NCBI GenBank assembly: GCA_947577075.1
Contig: CANPTW010000002.1
Coordinates: forward strand, 62,001-126,000
DNA from: an uncultured Oscillibacter sp.
GTDB lineage: Bacteria; Bacillota; Clostridia; Oscillospirales; Oscillospiraceae
DNA length: 64,000 bases
Reading direction: 5' to 3'
Below are positions 17,161 to 26,095 of the stretch, one piece after another. Made by a program: the position numbers and the translations under genes. The stretch's first letter is position 1. Every line of letters starts with the position of its first letter. The notes under the pieces are model-generated. The model did no database searches. It was not told the origin of the DNA and worked only from the letters and a program-made list of their open reading frames with translations.

Positions 17161-17799
17161 TTATTCTTCTGTGAGCTCCTCCGGAGCGGGTTCCGGGGAA
17201 TGCTGCTGGAAAATCCGCTCAAAGAACAGGGAGAGCAGCAGCACGGCGGTCACGGGCATGAACACCACCGGCCACCACCGCTCGATGCAGAACACGGCGG
17301 TCTGGGCCGTCAGCAGGACCGCCACAACGGTGCTGGGCAGGTGGGCGGCGGTCAGCTGGAGGGCCATGCGGAAAAGCCCCCCCACGCCGTAGTGGAACCG
17401 CCCCAGGAGGGGGAACAGCCAGCACAGGACCCCCGCCGGAAGGATCAGCGCGAAGTAATACGCGACATAGAGCACATAGGCCGCGCCCCCCAGGCGGGTG
17501 CCGTACCAGCGGACAATGGAATGCCCGCCCAGGAGCAGCAGCGCCAGCAGCCCCGCCAGCAGCCCCGCCAGCAGCCCCACCTTGAAATTCTGCCGGAAGG
17601 AGCGGAAGAAGCAGCCGAAGGCCCCGCTCTCCCGGCGGCGGACGCACTTGACCACGGTGTAATACAGCGCCGCCGTGGCCGGGCCGGCGGTGACGACGGG
17701 AAGGCAGAGAACGGCCCAGAAGATAGACAGCCCGCAGACGTCCACCAAGGTGCTCAGCCAGGCCCAAAGGCCCTTTTCAGGATTGAAGAACTCACCCAA
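17161..17799 (-). CDS. yesL: YesL family protein (DUF624)
   Basis: MGEFFNPEKGLWAWLSTLVDVCGLSIFWAVLCLPVVTAGPATAALYY. Confidence 0.85.
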   Translation of the reverse strand: MGEFFNPEKGLWAWLSTLVDVCGLSIFWAVLCLPVVTAGPATAALYYTVVKCVRRRESGAFGCFFRSFRQNFKVGLLAGLLAGLLALLLLGGHSIVRWYGTRLGGAAYVLYVAYYFALILPAGVLCWLFPLLGRFHYGVGGLFRMALQLTAAHLPSTVVAVLLTAQTAVFCIERWWPVVFMPVTAVLLLSLFFERIFQQHSPEPAPEELTEE

Positions 17800-17814
17800 G
17801 CGCCCATCCTCCCA

Positions 17815-18675
17815 TCATATGCATTTCTGTGTCAGCGCCTTGCCCACGGACCGGCGGCAGCGCTCCGCCTCCTCCGGGGTCCGGCGGATGAATTCGCTGA
17901 GGAGCACCTCCACCACATAGAGCTGGGCCACCAGGGCGGAGGTGGAGCCGAACTGGAACGGCTGCTCGTTGGGCCCGCAGAGGAGCACCACGTCGGCATA
18001 GGCGCTGGCGGGCGAATGGAGATACCGGGTCACCAGGATCAGCTTTGCCCTCCGGCTTTGGATCAGCTCCGCGGCCTCCAGAACCTCGTGGGTGGCGCCG
18101 GAATAGGAGAAGTAGAGCACCGCGTCCCCTTCCGACAGGGTGGAGAGGATTACCGTCTGCATGTGGGAATCCGGGATGGTTTTGAACTTGGGGGAGGTGG
18201 TGGAAAACTGGGCCCAGGCGGCCAGCGCCACCACGGAGTGGTTCCCCTGTCCCAGGCAGACTACCTGTCCCGCGTTCCGCAGCAGGTCCGCCGCCTGGGA
18301 TACCGAGGGCTCGGAGAGCATGTGATAGGCGCTGTTCAGCGCGTCCTGGGCGGCGGCGAGGACCTTGCACATCACGGCGGAGGGGGAGTCCTCCGCCGTG
18401 ATTTCGCTTCCCGGCGCGCCAAGAGCCGCCCGGGCGGGCAGAGCCGCCCGGGCCAGCTCCAGCTTGAAGTCGTTGAAGCCCGCCAGCTTCAGCTTCCGGC
18501 AGAACAGCGATACGGTGGACACCGCCACTCCGCACTGGCTGCTCAGGTCGGTGATGCTGATGTACTGGGTTTCCTCCTGGTGCTCCAGCACATAGTCGGC
18601 GATCTTCCGCTCCGACCTGGTGAAGTGCTCATACTCCTGGAGCATCAGCGCCACAATGTCCTTTTCCAACAGCAT
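17815..18675 (-). CDS. MurR/RpiR family transcriptional regulator
   Basis: MLLEKDIVALMLQEYEHFTRSERKIADYVLEH...SQCGVAVSTVSLFCRKLKLAGFNDFK HTH plus SIS domain. Start trimmed from the longer ORF. Confidence 0.9.
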   Translation of the reverse strand: MLLEKDIVALMLQEYEHFTRSERKIADYVLEHQEETQYISITDLSSQCGVAVSTVSLFCRKLKLAGFNDFKLELARAALPARAALGAPGSEITAEDSPSAVMCKVLAAAQDALNSAYHMLSEPSVSQAADLLRNAGQVVCLGQGNHSVVALAAWAQFSTTSPKFKTIPDSHMQTVILSTLSEGDAVLYFSYSGATHEVLEAAELIQSRRAKLILVTRYLHSPASAYADVVLLCGPNEQPFQFGSTSALVAQLYVVEVLLSEFIRRTPEEAERCRRSVGKALTQKCI

Positions 18676-18716
18676 CCCTCCTTTCCGGAAGCGTTCGGCG
18701 GCTGTGCGCGCAGGTC

Positions 18717-19919
18717 CTAAGCCCCCAGGATTTCGCCGATGGCCTGATCCACCAGGATCATGCTCCGGGGCAGGTGGAAGGGCCCCTTGAAGGTGCTTCC
18801 CTTGGTGGACGGCTCCGTGGGCAGGCCGTCCCGGCGGAGATAACCGTACCACTCGCCGTATTCGGGGTCGGCGAAGTGGGCCTTGCAGTAGTCCAGGGTT
18901 TTGTAGAACCAGTCCAGATACTTCTCCTCCCCGGTGTCCCGGTAGAGCATGACGGAGGAGATCAGGATCTCGTTGTGAGGCCACCAGAGCTTCATGTCGT
19001 GCTCGTAGGCCTCCGGGGGCTTGCCCAGGCAGTCGGTGAAGTACAGCAGGCCGCCGTACTCCTTGTCCCAGCCGGCCTCGATGGCCCAGTCGAACATCTG
19101 CGCCGCCTTTTGGATGAGGGATTTGTCCCCGGTCCGCTGGGCGTGCTCCAGCAGGAACCACACGCCCTCGATGTCGTGGCCGGGGTTGACGGTGCGGCCC
19201 TCGGTGTAGTAGAGCCGGGGGCTCCCGTCCACGTCCACGTTCTCCAGGGTGCACTTGAGGTCGGGCTTTACGTGGTATTTAAAGATGTCGTCCACGCACT
19301 GCCGGGCCCGCTCCTCGTAGAGGGCCTTCCGCTCCGGGTCCGTCCGCAGCAGCACGCCGGTGACGTTCAGGATGATCATGGGCGTGCCGAAGGCCCGGCC
19401 CGTCCGGGTTTCGGGGATGGTCTTGGGGCCCATGCCTACGGGATCGGGCCTGCCCTGGCTCAGGTCCCAGTAGAGGTCATAGCACTGCCGGGCCCGCTCC
19501 AGGCGGGACTTGTCCCCCGTGACGCCGTAGTACTCGGCGTTGGCGATGGCGCAGAAGGCCTCGGAGAAGTAGTAGCGCCGCTGGCGCAGGGGCTTGCCCT
19601 CCGCCGTGACGGTGAAGTACATCCGGTCGCCGCAGGCGTGGTTGAAGCAGTGGGCCTCCATGAAGTCCAGGCAGCTTTTGGACGCGTCCAGCCACTCCTG
19701 CTTGATCCCGTAGTTGTGGCACAGGAAGGCAAAGATCCAGCCGCAGCGGCCCTGCATCCAGACGCTCTTGTCCGTGGAATAAATCTCGCCCTTCCGGTCC
19801 AGGCAGGTGTAGACCCCGCCGTACTCCTTATCGATGCCGTGCTCCAGCCAAAAGGCGGCGGAGCGCTCCAGCTCTCCCCGGACCCAGGTCCGGGCTTCCA
19901 GCAGTTTTTGCCGGTCCAT
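18717..19919 (-). CDS. AGE family epimerase/isomerase (N-acylglucosamine 2-epimerase type)
   Basis: (alpha/alpha)6-type sequence: GRCGWIFAFL, GHDIEGVWFLLEHA, KLWWPHNEILIS. Confidence 0.88.
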   Translation of the reverse strand: MDRQKLLEARTWVRGELERSAAFWLEHGIDKEYGGVYTCLDRKGEIYSTDKSVWMQGRCGWIFAFLCHNYGIKQEWLDASKSCLDFMEAHCFNHACGDRMYFTVTAEGKPLRQRRYYFSEAFCAIANAEYYGVTGDKSRLERARQCYDLYWDLSQGRPDPVGMGPKTIPETRTGRAFGTPMIILNVTGVLLRTDPERKALYEERARQCVDDIFKYHVKPDLKCTLENVDVDGSPRLYYTEGRTVNPGHDIEGVWFLLEHAQRTGDKSLIQKAAQMFDWAIEAGWDKEYGGLLYFTDCLGKPPEAYEHDMKLWWPHNEILISSVMLYRDTGEEKYLDWFYKTLDYCKAHFADPEYGEWYGYLRRDGLPTEPSTKGSTFKGPFHLPRSMILVDQAIGEILGA

Positions 19920-19933
19920 ATGTCTCCCCCCTG

Positions 19934-21316
19934 TTATTGTTGAATCTCCGGCAGGCTGGCGGCGGCCATGGACTGGCCCACCCGGCGGAACTTCTCGTCG
20001 GGGAGCTCCGGGACGATCTTCCCGGCAAGCTCCGGATACTCGTCCGCCAGCACCTTCTTGGCGGTGTCCAGGATGAGGTCGCCGCCCTTGCCGCTCATGA
20101 CCCGGCCCAGCAGCAGCACGTGGCGGCAGCCGTACAGGTCGAAGTAATAGGCCAGGGTGTGGCCCAGGTACACGCCGATGGACTCGTAGACCTTGGCGGC
20201 CCGGGGGTCGTCCTCGGCCATGAGGGCCTGGACGGCCTTCAGCTTCTCAGCGGGGGAGGCGCTCTCGTCCAGCTGGATGCCCGCCCGGGGGGCCAGCTTG
20301 ATGACGCCGTCCTGGGAGAAGTACTTCACGCCGCAGCCGATGTCCCCGCTCCACTCGTCCCGCATGGCGCCGGGCTGGGCGTCCACGGGGACGAAGGCCA
20401 GCTCGTTGAGCCAGCCGGTGATCCGGCCCTCCTCGTCCACATACCCAACGGCCTCGCTGGTGCCCATGGCGATCCCCAGGACGCTGTTGTCGTTTAAGCT
20501 CATGGCCCCCGCCAGGGCGGAGACGTCTCCGTCGTTGATGACGCAGTAGGGCACGTCCCCGAAGGTGTCGTGGATGGCCCGGATGTAGATGTCCTTGACC
20601 TTTTCGTCGTAGATCTCCTTGGGGACCTTGAGGAAGAGGGAGGCGTTCATGGTCCGGTTGTTGATGAACACGCCGGCGGAGCTGACGCCCACCGCGTCCA
20701 CCCGGGGCATGTGCTCCGCGGCGGACTTCAGGGCGGAGACGATGCCGTCGTAGTGGTAATCCGGATCGGAGTTGGTCTTGGGGAACCAAACCACCTCCTC
20801 GGAATAGACCGTCTCGCCGTCGACGACGGCGGAAACCTTCCGGTCGGAGCCGCCGGCGTCGAAGCCGATGCGGCAGCCCTCCATATGGCCGCCGATGGCC
20901 TTGGGGGCGTCCTTGGCTTCGGGGACCTCGTCCACCAGGACGATTTCAAAGGGGTGCTCGAAGACGTCCGCCATGTAGTCCCAGTCGAACTCCTGCTGTC
21001 CTCCGGCGCAGTAGACGGATTTCAGGTACTCGCAGATTCCCGCGTCGCCGCTGACGTAGACCTTGAAGCCGCCCTTCATCCAGAGGATGGTCTTCACCAG
21101 GCGCTCGATGTAGTAGCAGTCCGCCTCCTTCATCTCCGGCGTGCCGTGGATGAAGGTATGGCAGGAGGCCATCTGGCCGTCCGCCCGCTCCACGGCGATG
21201 CCCACCGGCTTTTTCGCCGCGGCCAGAAAGGCGCGGTTGAACCGCATCAGGGGAATAAAGTCCGGGTCCAGGGAGGGCGTGTGCTTCAGCTCCACGTTGA
21301 TTCCAAATCGATCCAT
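19934..21316 (-). CDS. ROK-like sugar kinase with about 145-aa N-terminal extension
   Basis: IGFDAGGSDRKVSAVVDGE phosphate-1-like motif, VINDGDVSALAGA, LGIAMGTSEAVGYVD; 460 aa. Confidence 0.75.
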   Translation of the reverse strand: MDRFGINVELKHTPSLDPDFIPLMRFNRAFLAAAKKPVGIAVERADGQMASCHTFIHGTPEMKEADCYYIERLVKTILWMKGGFKVYVSGDAGICEYLKSVYCAGGQQEFDWDYMADVFEHPFEIVLVDEVPEAKDAPKAIGGHMEGCRIGFDAGGSDRKVSAVVDGETVYSEEVVWFPKTNSDPDYHYDGIVSALKSAAEHMPRVDAVGVSSAGVFINNRTMNASLFLKVPKEIYDEKVKDIYIRAIHDTFGDVPYCVINDGDVSALAGAMSLNDNSVLGIAMGTSEAVGYVDEEGRITGWLNELAFVPVDAQPGAMRDEWSGDIGCGVKYFSQDGVIKLAPRAGIQLDESASPAEKLKAVQALMAEDDPRAAKVYESIGVYLGHTLAYYFDLYGCRHVLLLGRVMSGKGGDLILDTAKKVLADEYPELAGKIVPELPDEKFRRVGQSMAAASLPEIQQ

Positions 21317-21521
21317 AGCGATACTCCTTATCCGTTCATAAAATTTGTGGATGCGTCGCTGGGAAGAGGGGACCGGCGAAATACGCCATCCACTATATCA
21401 TAAATTGATCCGATATTCAATCCTTTGCCGGCTCACCCGGGAAAAGAAGCTCCCGGTCCGTGCGCCCCGGGAGGGAAGGAGCGCCGCTTTTCGACCGGGA
21501 CCTTCGAAAAACGGCGCTTCC

Positions 21522-24500
21522 TCACACCGGAGATGGAGCTGTGGAGTCCTGCCGGTAGAACTGGTTGGAGTGGAGCAGCTTCTCCTTCTGCACGGAGGTC
21601 AGGCTGTCGGTGATATCCTTGATGAAGACGTAGAAGAGGCGGTGCTCCTCGCCCCACTTGGAGGTTTCCAGGTGTCCGCAGTCGTCCAGCCAGCGGACCT
21701 GGCCGTCCCGGCGGATGATCCGGTACTGCACATAGTCCATGTTTCCGGCGGAATTGCGGATCTGGTGCTCGATTTCCCATTCCACCCGGTCCAGGTCCTC
21801 CGGGTGGACCATGCCCCGGAAGGAGCAGCCCACCAGCTCCATCAGCTCCGTCATGGACTGGCAGCCAAAGATGTCCATCACCGCCGGATTGGCGTACAGG
21901 ATGCGCTCGTCTTCCACGGCGCGGTAGATGAAGAAGGCGTCGGACATGCTGGCCAGGGATTCGGCCATGCGGGCCTGCCGGCGTTCCTCCTCCTCCTTGA
22001 TGATGTTGTCAATGCTCCGGATGGTGATGACGGCGGTTTTGGGCTTCCCGTTTTCCCGCTCGCTGATGGTCACGCTGGTCAGGCACCACTCGTCCGGGGT
22101 GTCCGGGCCCCTCCGGCGGTAGCGGAAGTCCACGGAATTCTGCGTGGCCAGGGCGGTCTGCAGATGCTCCAGGGACAGGAATTCCCGCACGTTTTCCTCG
22201 TTATAGGGCAGAATCCTGCCCGTGCCGAAGTGCCGCTCCACCATGGCGGCGTAGTCGCCCCGCTCCAGAAGGAGCGAGTCGTCGGGGTAGATCATCCGGC
22301 AGTAATTGTTCCGCAGCTGAAGATGGTAAACCTCCCGATAGGCCAGCACCATGCTGTTGAACGCGCCCTCATAGAGCTGCATGTGCGTCACGTCCCGCAG
22401 CAGACAGGCCACGTATCCGTACTCATGCTGAAAGAGGGTCAGCTGGAGATAGTGGCTGGAAACGGAGCTGTAGACGTAATGGTTCAGCGTTTCCCCCAGG
22501 AACGCCGCATGGTAGGCCTTCCGCAGCAGCTCCTCATAATTATCCTCAAAGGCCCGCAGGATGAGATGCCGGATGCGCTTGTAGTCGCTGCCGCACATCC
22601 GCTCCATTTCCCGGTTCACATAGACGATTTCATAATCGACGGGCTCTCCCGCCGAATCCAGCGAGACTTTGGAGAGTCCGAAGCCGCAGGGCAGAGCGCC
22701 GTAGTGCTGTTCCAGCTGCTTGAGCTCCCCGTCGTCCAGCTCCGCCGTGAGCTGTTCGGTCCGGGCCTGCTCCCTCCGCCGCTCCTGCAGGGAGGAGATA
22801 TCCGTCAGCGAGAGGAAGAACAGCCTGTGCTCCTCCTTTTCCTGGAGGAAGAAGACCCGCGCATGGACCCACAATACATTCCCGTCCACCCGCAGATAGT
22901 GGAGATTTCCCTCCGCGGCGGCGGGGCGGCGCTCATAGGCCTGCTCAAAGAGCTCCAGGAAGACCGGCCGGTCGTCGTCCCGGACGCTGTTCCAGATCTT
23001 CCGGCTCAATTCCTTGTTGGTGGCCGCGTCCAGGCCGGAGAGGCGGTAGTACTGTTCATTGACCCGGGTGATCTCGACCTGCTGGCCGGAGACGTCGTAG
23101 ATAGCGGCGGGGCCCAGGATATTGTTGATCATGCTATCGGTGAACAGCTTGCCGTCCATCAGCTCCCGGACATGGAAGGACTCCACCTGTTTGCAGTGCA
23201 GCCCGGTGAAATCCAGCCGCCGCTCGTCCGCCAGGAGGGTTTCAAACTGGTCGATGGGCAGGGGCTTGTAATAGTAATAGCCCTGGGTATAGCGGCAGCC
23301 CATGTGCCGCAGGACGTCCTCCTGCCGCTGGGTCTCCACGCCCTCCACGATGATGGGCAGCCCCATCAGCCGGGCCATATTGACGATGGACTCCAGGATG
23401 CCGATGCCCTTTTGCTCCTCCTCCTCCGTAATTTCCAGGAACCGCATGTCGATTTTGATCACGTCCACGGGAACGCTTTTCAGCATGTTCAAAGAGGAGT
23501 AGCCGCTGCCGAAGTCGTCCATCATAACAAGAAATCCGCCCTCTCGCAAACGGTCCACCGTATCGTTGATCATGGCGTCTTCCTCGGCATAGGCGCTCTC
23601 GGTGATTTCCGTCTTGACGTACTTGGCGGGCAGATTGTATTTTTTCAGAAGCCGGTCCAGATAGGCGGGCACGTCCATGGACATGATGTCGATGCGGGAG
23701 ATGTTAATGGAAATGGGCACGGGCTGATAGCCCCGGTCGATCCAGCTCCGCAGCCACCGGCAGACCTTCTCCCAGACCTGCTGATCCAAAAGGTAGATTC
23801 CGCCGCTGCGCTCCAGGACCGGAACGAAGAGGCCGGGGGGAATCAGGCCCTTGGTCTTGTGCTGCCAGCGCACCAGGGACTCCGCCCCCACCACCTTCCC
23901 CGTGTTGATGTCGCACTGGGGCTGGACAAAAAAGGTGAACTCGTCCCGCTTCAGGGCGCCGTTGACCTCCTCCAGAAGCCGCATTTCCTCCACCAGGCCG
24001 CTGTCCATGGCGGGGGAGTAGCGGACGGTGTGGTTCCGGGGAGTGGCATAGGACAGGGCCAGGGTCGCCCGGTCGCAGAAGATCTCCGGCGGAAGGGAGG
24101 GATCGTCAATAAGGCTGACGCCGAAAACAGGGACCACGCCCACGGCGCCCCCCATCTGGGTGATGCCGGTCAGGATATCCTCCCGGAGCTTCGCGGCCAA
24201 GCCGTCGCTGCAGGGCATGATGATGCAAAAATTGTCCCCTTCGAAATATCCGGTGACGCCGCCGTACTGTGCCCGGATGGCCTCCAGGCAGTCCGCGATG
24301 TAGCGCAGAAGCCGGTTGCCCGCATCCCGGCCGTGGAACTGGTTGAACAGCCGGAAATGCAGAATGTCAATTGCCGCCATGCACCAGCCGCCGGGCTCCG
24401 CCTGGGGAATAAACTGCCTGGCGCGGGCCATGAAGCCCTGCGGAAAGAACAGCCCGGTCAGCCCGTGCTTGGTCTGGCTTTCCAGATTTTGGCTGGAAAT

Positions 24501-24524
24501 CGCGGTCAAAGTGTCATGATCCAT
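21522..24524 (-). CDS. Degenerate GGDEF - EAL phosphodiesterase - PAS repeat protein (c-di-GMP signalling)
   Basis: GYFEGDNFCI at the GGDEF position; EAL residues GAESLVRWQ, ISINISR, MDDFGSGYSSL, VIKIDMRF, VEGVET; C-terminal PAS/PAC segments. Start at ATG 24524 with GGAGG RBS. Confidence 0.88.
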   Translation of the reverse strand: MDHDTLTAISSQNLESQTKHGLTGLFFPQGFMARARQFIPQAEPGGWCMAAIDILHFRLFNQFHGRDAGNRLLRYIADCLEAIRAQYGGVTGYFEGDNFCIIMPCSDGLAAKLREDILTGITQMGGAVGVVPVFGVSLIDDPSLPPEIFCDRATLALSYATPRNHTVRYSPAMDSGLVEEMRLLEEVNGALKRDEFTFFVQPQCDINTGKVVGAESLVRWQHKTKGLIPPGLFVPVLERSGGIYLLDQQVWEKVCRWLRSWIDRGYQPVPISINISRIDIMSMDVPAYLDRLLKKYNLPAKYVKTEITESAYAEEDAMINDTVDRLREGGFLVMMDDFGSGYSSLNMLKSVPVDVIKIDMRFLEITEEEEQKGIGILESIVNMARLMGLPIIVEGVETQRQEDVLRHMGCRYTQGYYYYKPLPIDQFETLLADERRLDFTGLHCKQVESFHVRELMDGKLFTDSMINNILGPAAIYDVSGQQVEITRVNEQYYRLSGLDAATNKELSRKIWNSVRDDDRPVFLELFEQAYERRPAAAEGNLHYLRVDGNVLWVHARVFFLQEKEEHRLFFLSLTDISSLQERRREQARTEQLTAELDDGELKQLEQHYGALPCGFGLSKVSLDSAGEPVDYEIVYVNREMERMCGSDYKRIRHLILRAFEDNYEELLRKAYHAAFLGETLNHYVYSSVSSHYLQLTLFQHEYGYVACLLRDVTHMQLYEGAFNSMVLAYREVYHLQLRNNYCRMIYPDDSLLLERGDYAAMVERHFGTGRILPYNEENVREFLSLEHLQTALATQNSVDFRYRRRGPDTPDEWCLTSVTISERENGKPKTAVITIRSIDNIIKEEEERRQARMAESLASMSDAFFIYRAVEDERILYANPAVMDIFGCQSMTELMELVGCSFRGMVHPEDLDRVEWEIEHQIRNSAGNMDYVQYRIIRRDGQVRWLDDCGHLETSKWGEEHRLFYVFIKDITDSLTSVQKEKLLHSNQFYRQDSTAPSPV

Positions 24525-24732
24525 ATTCGCGCCTCCATGTTTCCTGGACCGCGAACGGTCCGCCGTACCAATGTATAACCTGCCCCCATTGGATAAAAAT
24601 ACCATATTATAGGCCCGGTGTCAAGACACTTTCGTGGATTTCCCCCAATTTGCAGCAAATCGGGATGCAGGCAGACGAACCGAGCCGGCATTTTACCGGC
24701 CGGGGGCGGTCCTCGGCATAGCGGAACGGCGG

Positions 24733-24777
24733 CCGGCGTCCCGCAGCATGAGAGAGCGGGAATGCCGGCCGCCGTTT
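24733..24777 (-). terminator. Terminator downstream of the GH13 gene
   Basis: ACGGCGGCCGGC...TCCCGC/GCGGGA...GCCGGCCGCCGT inverted repeat. Confidence 0.65.
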
Positions 24778-26076
24778 TTATCGGCGCTCCGTCCGGAGGC
24801 TTTCAAAGATGATCGGCCTGCCCTGGCAGCGGATCCTGCCGAACTTGACCTCTACGCCGCTTCCGTCGGCCAGATTTTCATACCGTCCGTCCGGCGCGTC
24901 CACCGCCACCGGGGCGCAGGCGCCCTTCAAGCTGAAGACCCCCGTAAGCTGCCGCTCCCCGGAGCGGTGAACCGCGTACAGGATGTCCCCCGCCAGGGCG
25001 CGGACCTGATAGGCGCTGTCCGTGAGCAGGGGGTTCCGCTTCAGGGCGGCCAGCCGCCGCAGCTGCTCCGCCCGGTCCGGTCCGGAGGACCAGTCCACGG
25101 GGTCCCGGTCAAACAGGGACGGGAGATGTGCGCAGCTCTGTTCCTGCCCAGCGTAGAGCAGGGTCATCCCCTTTTGGAAATAGAGGAAGGCCGTCCAGTT
25201 CAGAAGGGCCGTCTCATCGGGAATCACGAACGCCGCCCGAAGCTGGTCGTGGTTTTCCAGATAGCGGAGCTTGACGTAATTGTCCGGATAGATGGTTTCC
25301 TGCCGGCTGAGGGCGGCGGCGTAGGCGCTCAGGGGAAGCGTCCCCTCCAAATACTGCTGGAAGCAGGAAAACACGTCGTACTCATAGCCGGCGTCAAAGG
25401 CCTGGAAAAGCTCCGAATCGGACAGGGCGGGAATGCCCTCCGCCCGGGCGCCGGAGACGAAGCCCGGCTCCACCGACTCGCAGAGCCAGAAGCAGCCGGG
25501 GCGGACGGCTTCCACCTCCGCCCTGGCCCGCAGCCAGAACTCCAGGGGCACCAGGGAGGCCACGTCGCACCGGAACCCGTCCACCATGGAGGCCCAGTAT
25601 TTCAGCGTGTCGATCTGGTAATCCCACAGCTCCGGATGGGAGTAATCCAGGTCCGCAACGTCGGACCAGTCGCCGACCCGATTGCCCAGGCTGCCGTCCG
25701 GCCGGCGGTAAAACCACTCCGGATGGTGCTCCGCCAGCCAGGAGTCCGGGGAGGTGTGGTTGTACACCACGTCGATGATGCACCGCATGCCCAGCCGGTG
25801 AATTTGGTCCACCAGCCGCCGGAAGTCCTCCAGCGTGCCGAATTCCGGGTTGACGGCCCGGTAGTCGGAGATGGCGTAGGGGCTGCCCAGGGAGCCCTTC
25901 CGGGCCTTGGCCCCCACGGGGTGGATGGGCAGCAGCCAGATCATGTCCGCCCCCAGCCCCTTGATCCGTTCCAGGTCCCGGCGGAGGGCCTCGAAGGTGC
26001 CCTCGGCGCTGTAGTTGCGGACGTACACCGAGTAGAGAATCTGATTGCGGTAGTCCTTTTTCGTATTCTTGGCCAT
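24778..26076 (-). CDS. Glycoside hydrolase family 13 alpha-amylase-type protein
   Basis: LGADMIWLLPIHPVG, IIDVVYNHTS, VDGFRCDVASLVP, ENHDQ. Confidence 0.9.
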   Translation of the reverse strand: MAKNTKKDYRNQILYSVYVRNYSAEGTFEALRRDLERIKGLGADMIWLLPIHPVGAKARKGSLGSPYAISDYRAVNPEFGTLEDFRRLVDQIHRLGMRCIIDVVYNHTSPDSWLAEHHPEWFYRRPDGSLGNRVGDWSDVADLDYSHPELWDYQIDTLKYWASMVDGFRCDVASLVPLEFWLRARAEVEAVRPGCFWLCESVEPGFVSGARAEGIPALSDSELFQAFDAGYEYDVFSCFQQYLEGTLPLSAYAAALSRQETIYPDNYVKLRYLENHDQLRAAFVIPDETALLNWTAFLYFQKGMTLLYAGQEQSCAHLPSLFDRDPVDWSSGPDRAEQLRRLAALKRNPLLTDSAYQVRALAGDILYAVHRSGERQLTGVFSLKGACAPVAVDAPDGRYENLADGSGVEVKFGRIRCQGRPIIFESLRTERR

Positions 26077-26095
26077 AAAAACCGTTCCTCCTGTT

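Noticed and set aside
17543-17578. CRISPR-like short repeats
   Set aside because: 12-bp contiguous tandem repeat in a coding region, no spacers; not CRISPR. No other regularly spaced repeats seen.
17815-19254. 479-aa RpiR ORF with long N-terminus
   Set aside because: The upstream extension is an out-of-frame read of the AGE epimerase gene; RpiR starts at ATG 18675.
21345-24578. 1077-aa plus-strand ORF
   Set aside because: Antisense shadow ORF of the GGDEF-EAL-PAS gene; low-complexity His/Gly/Asp-rich composition typical of high-GC antisense frames.
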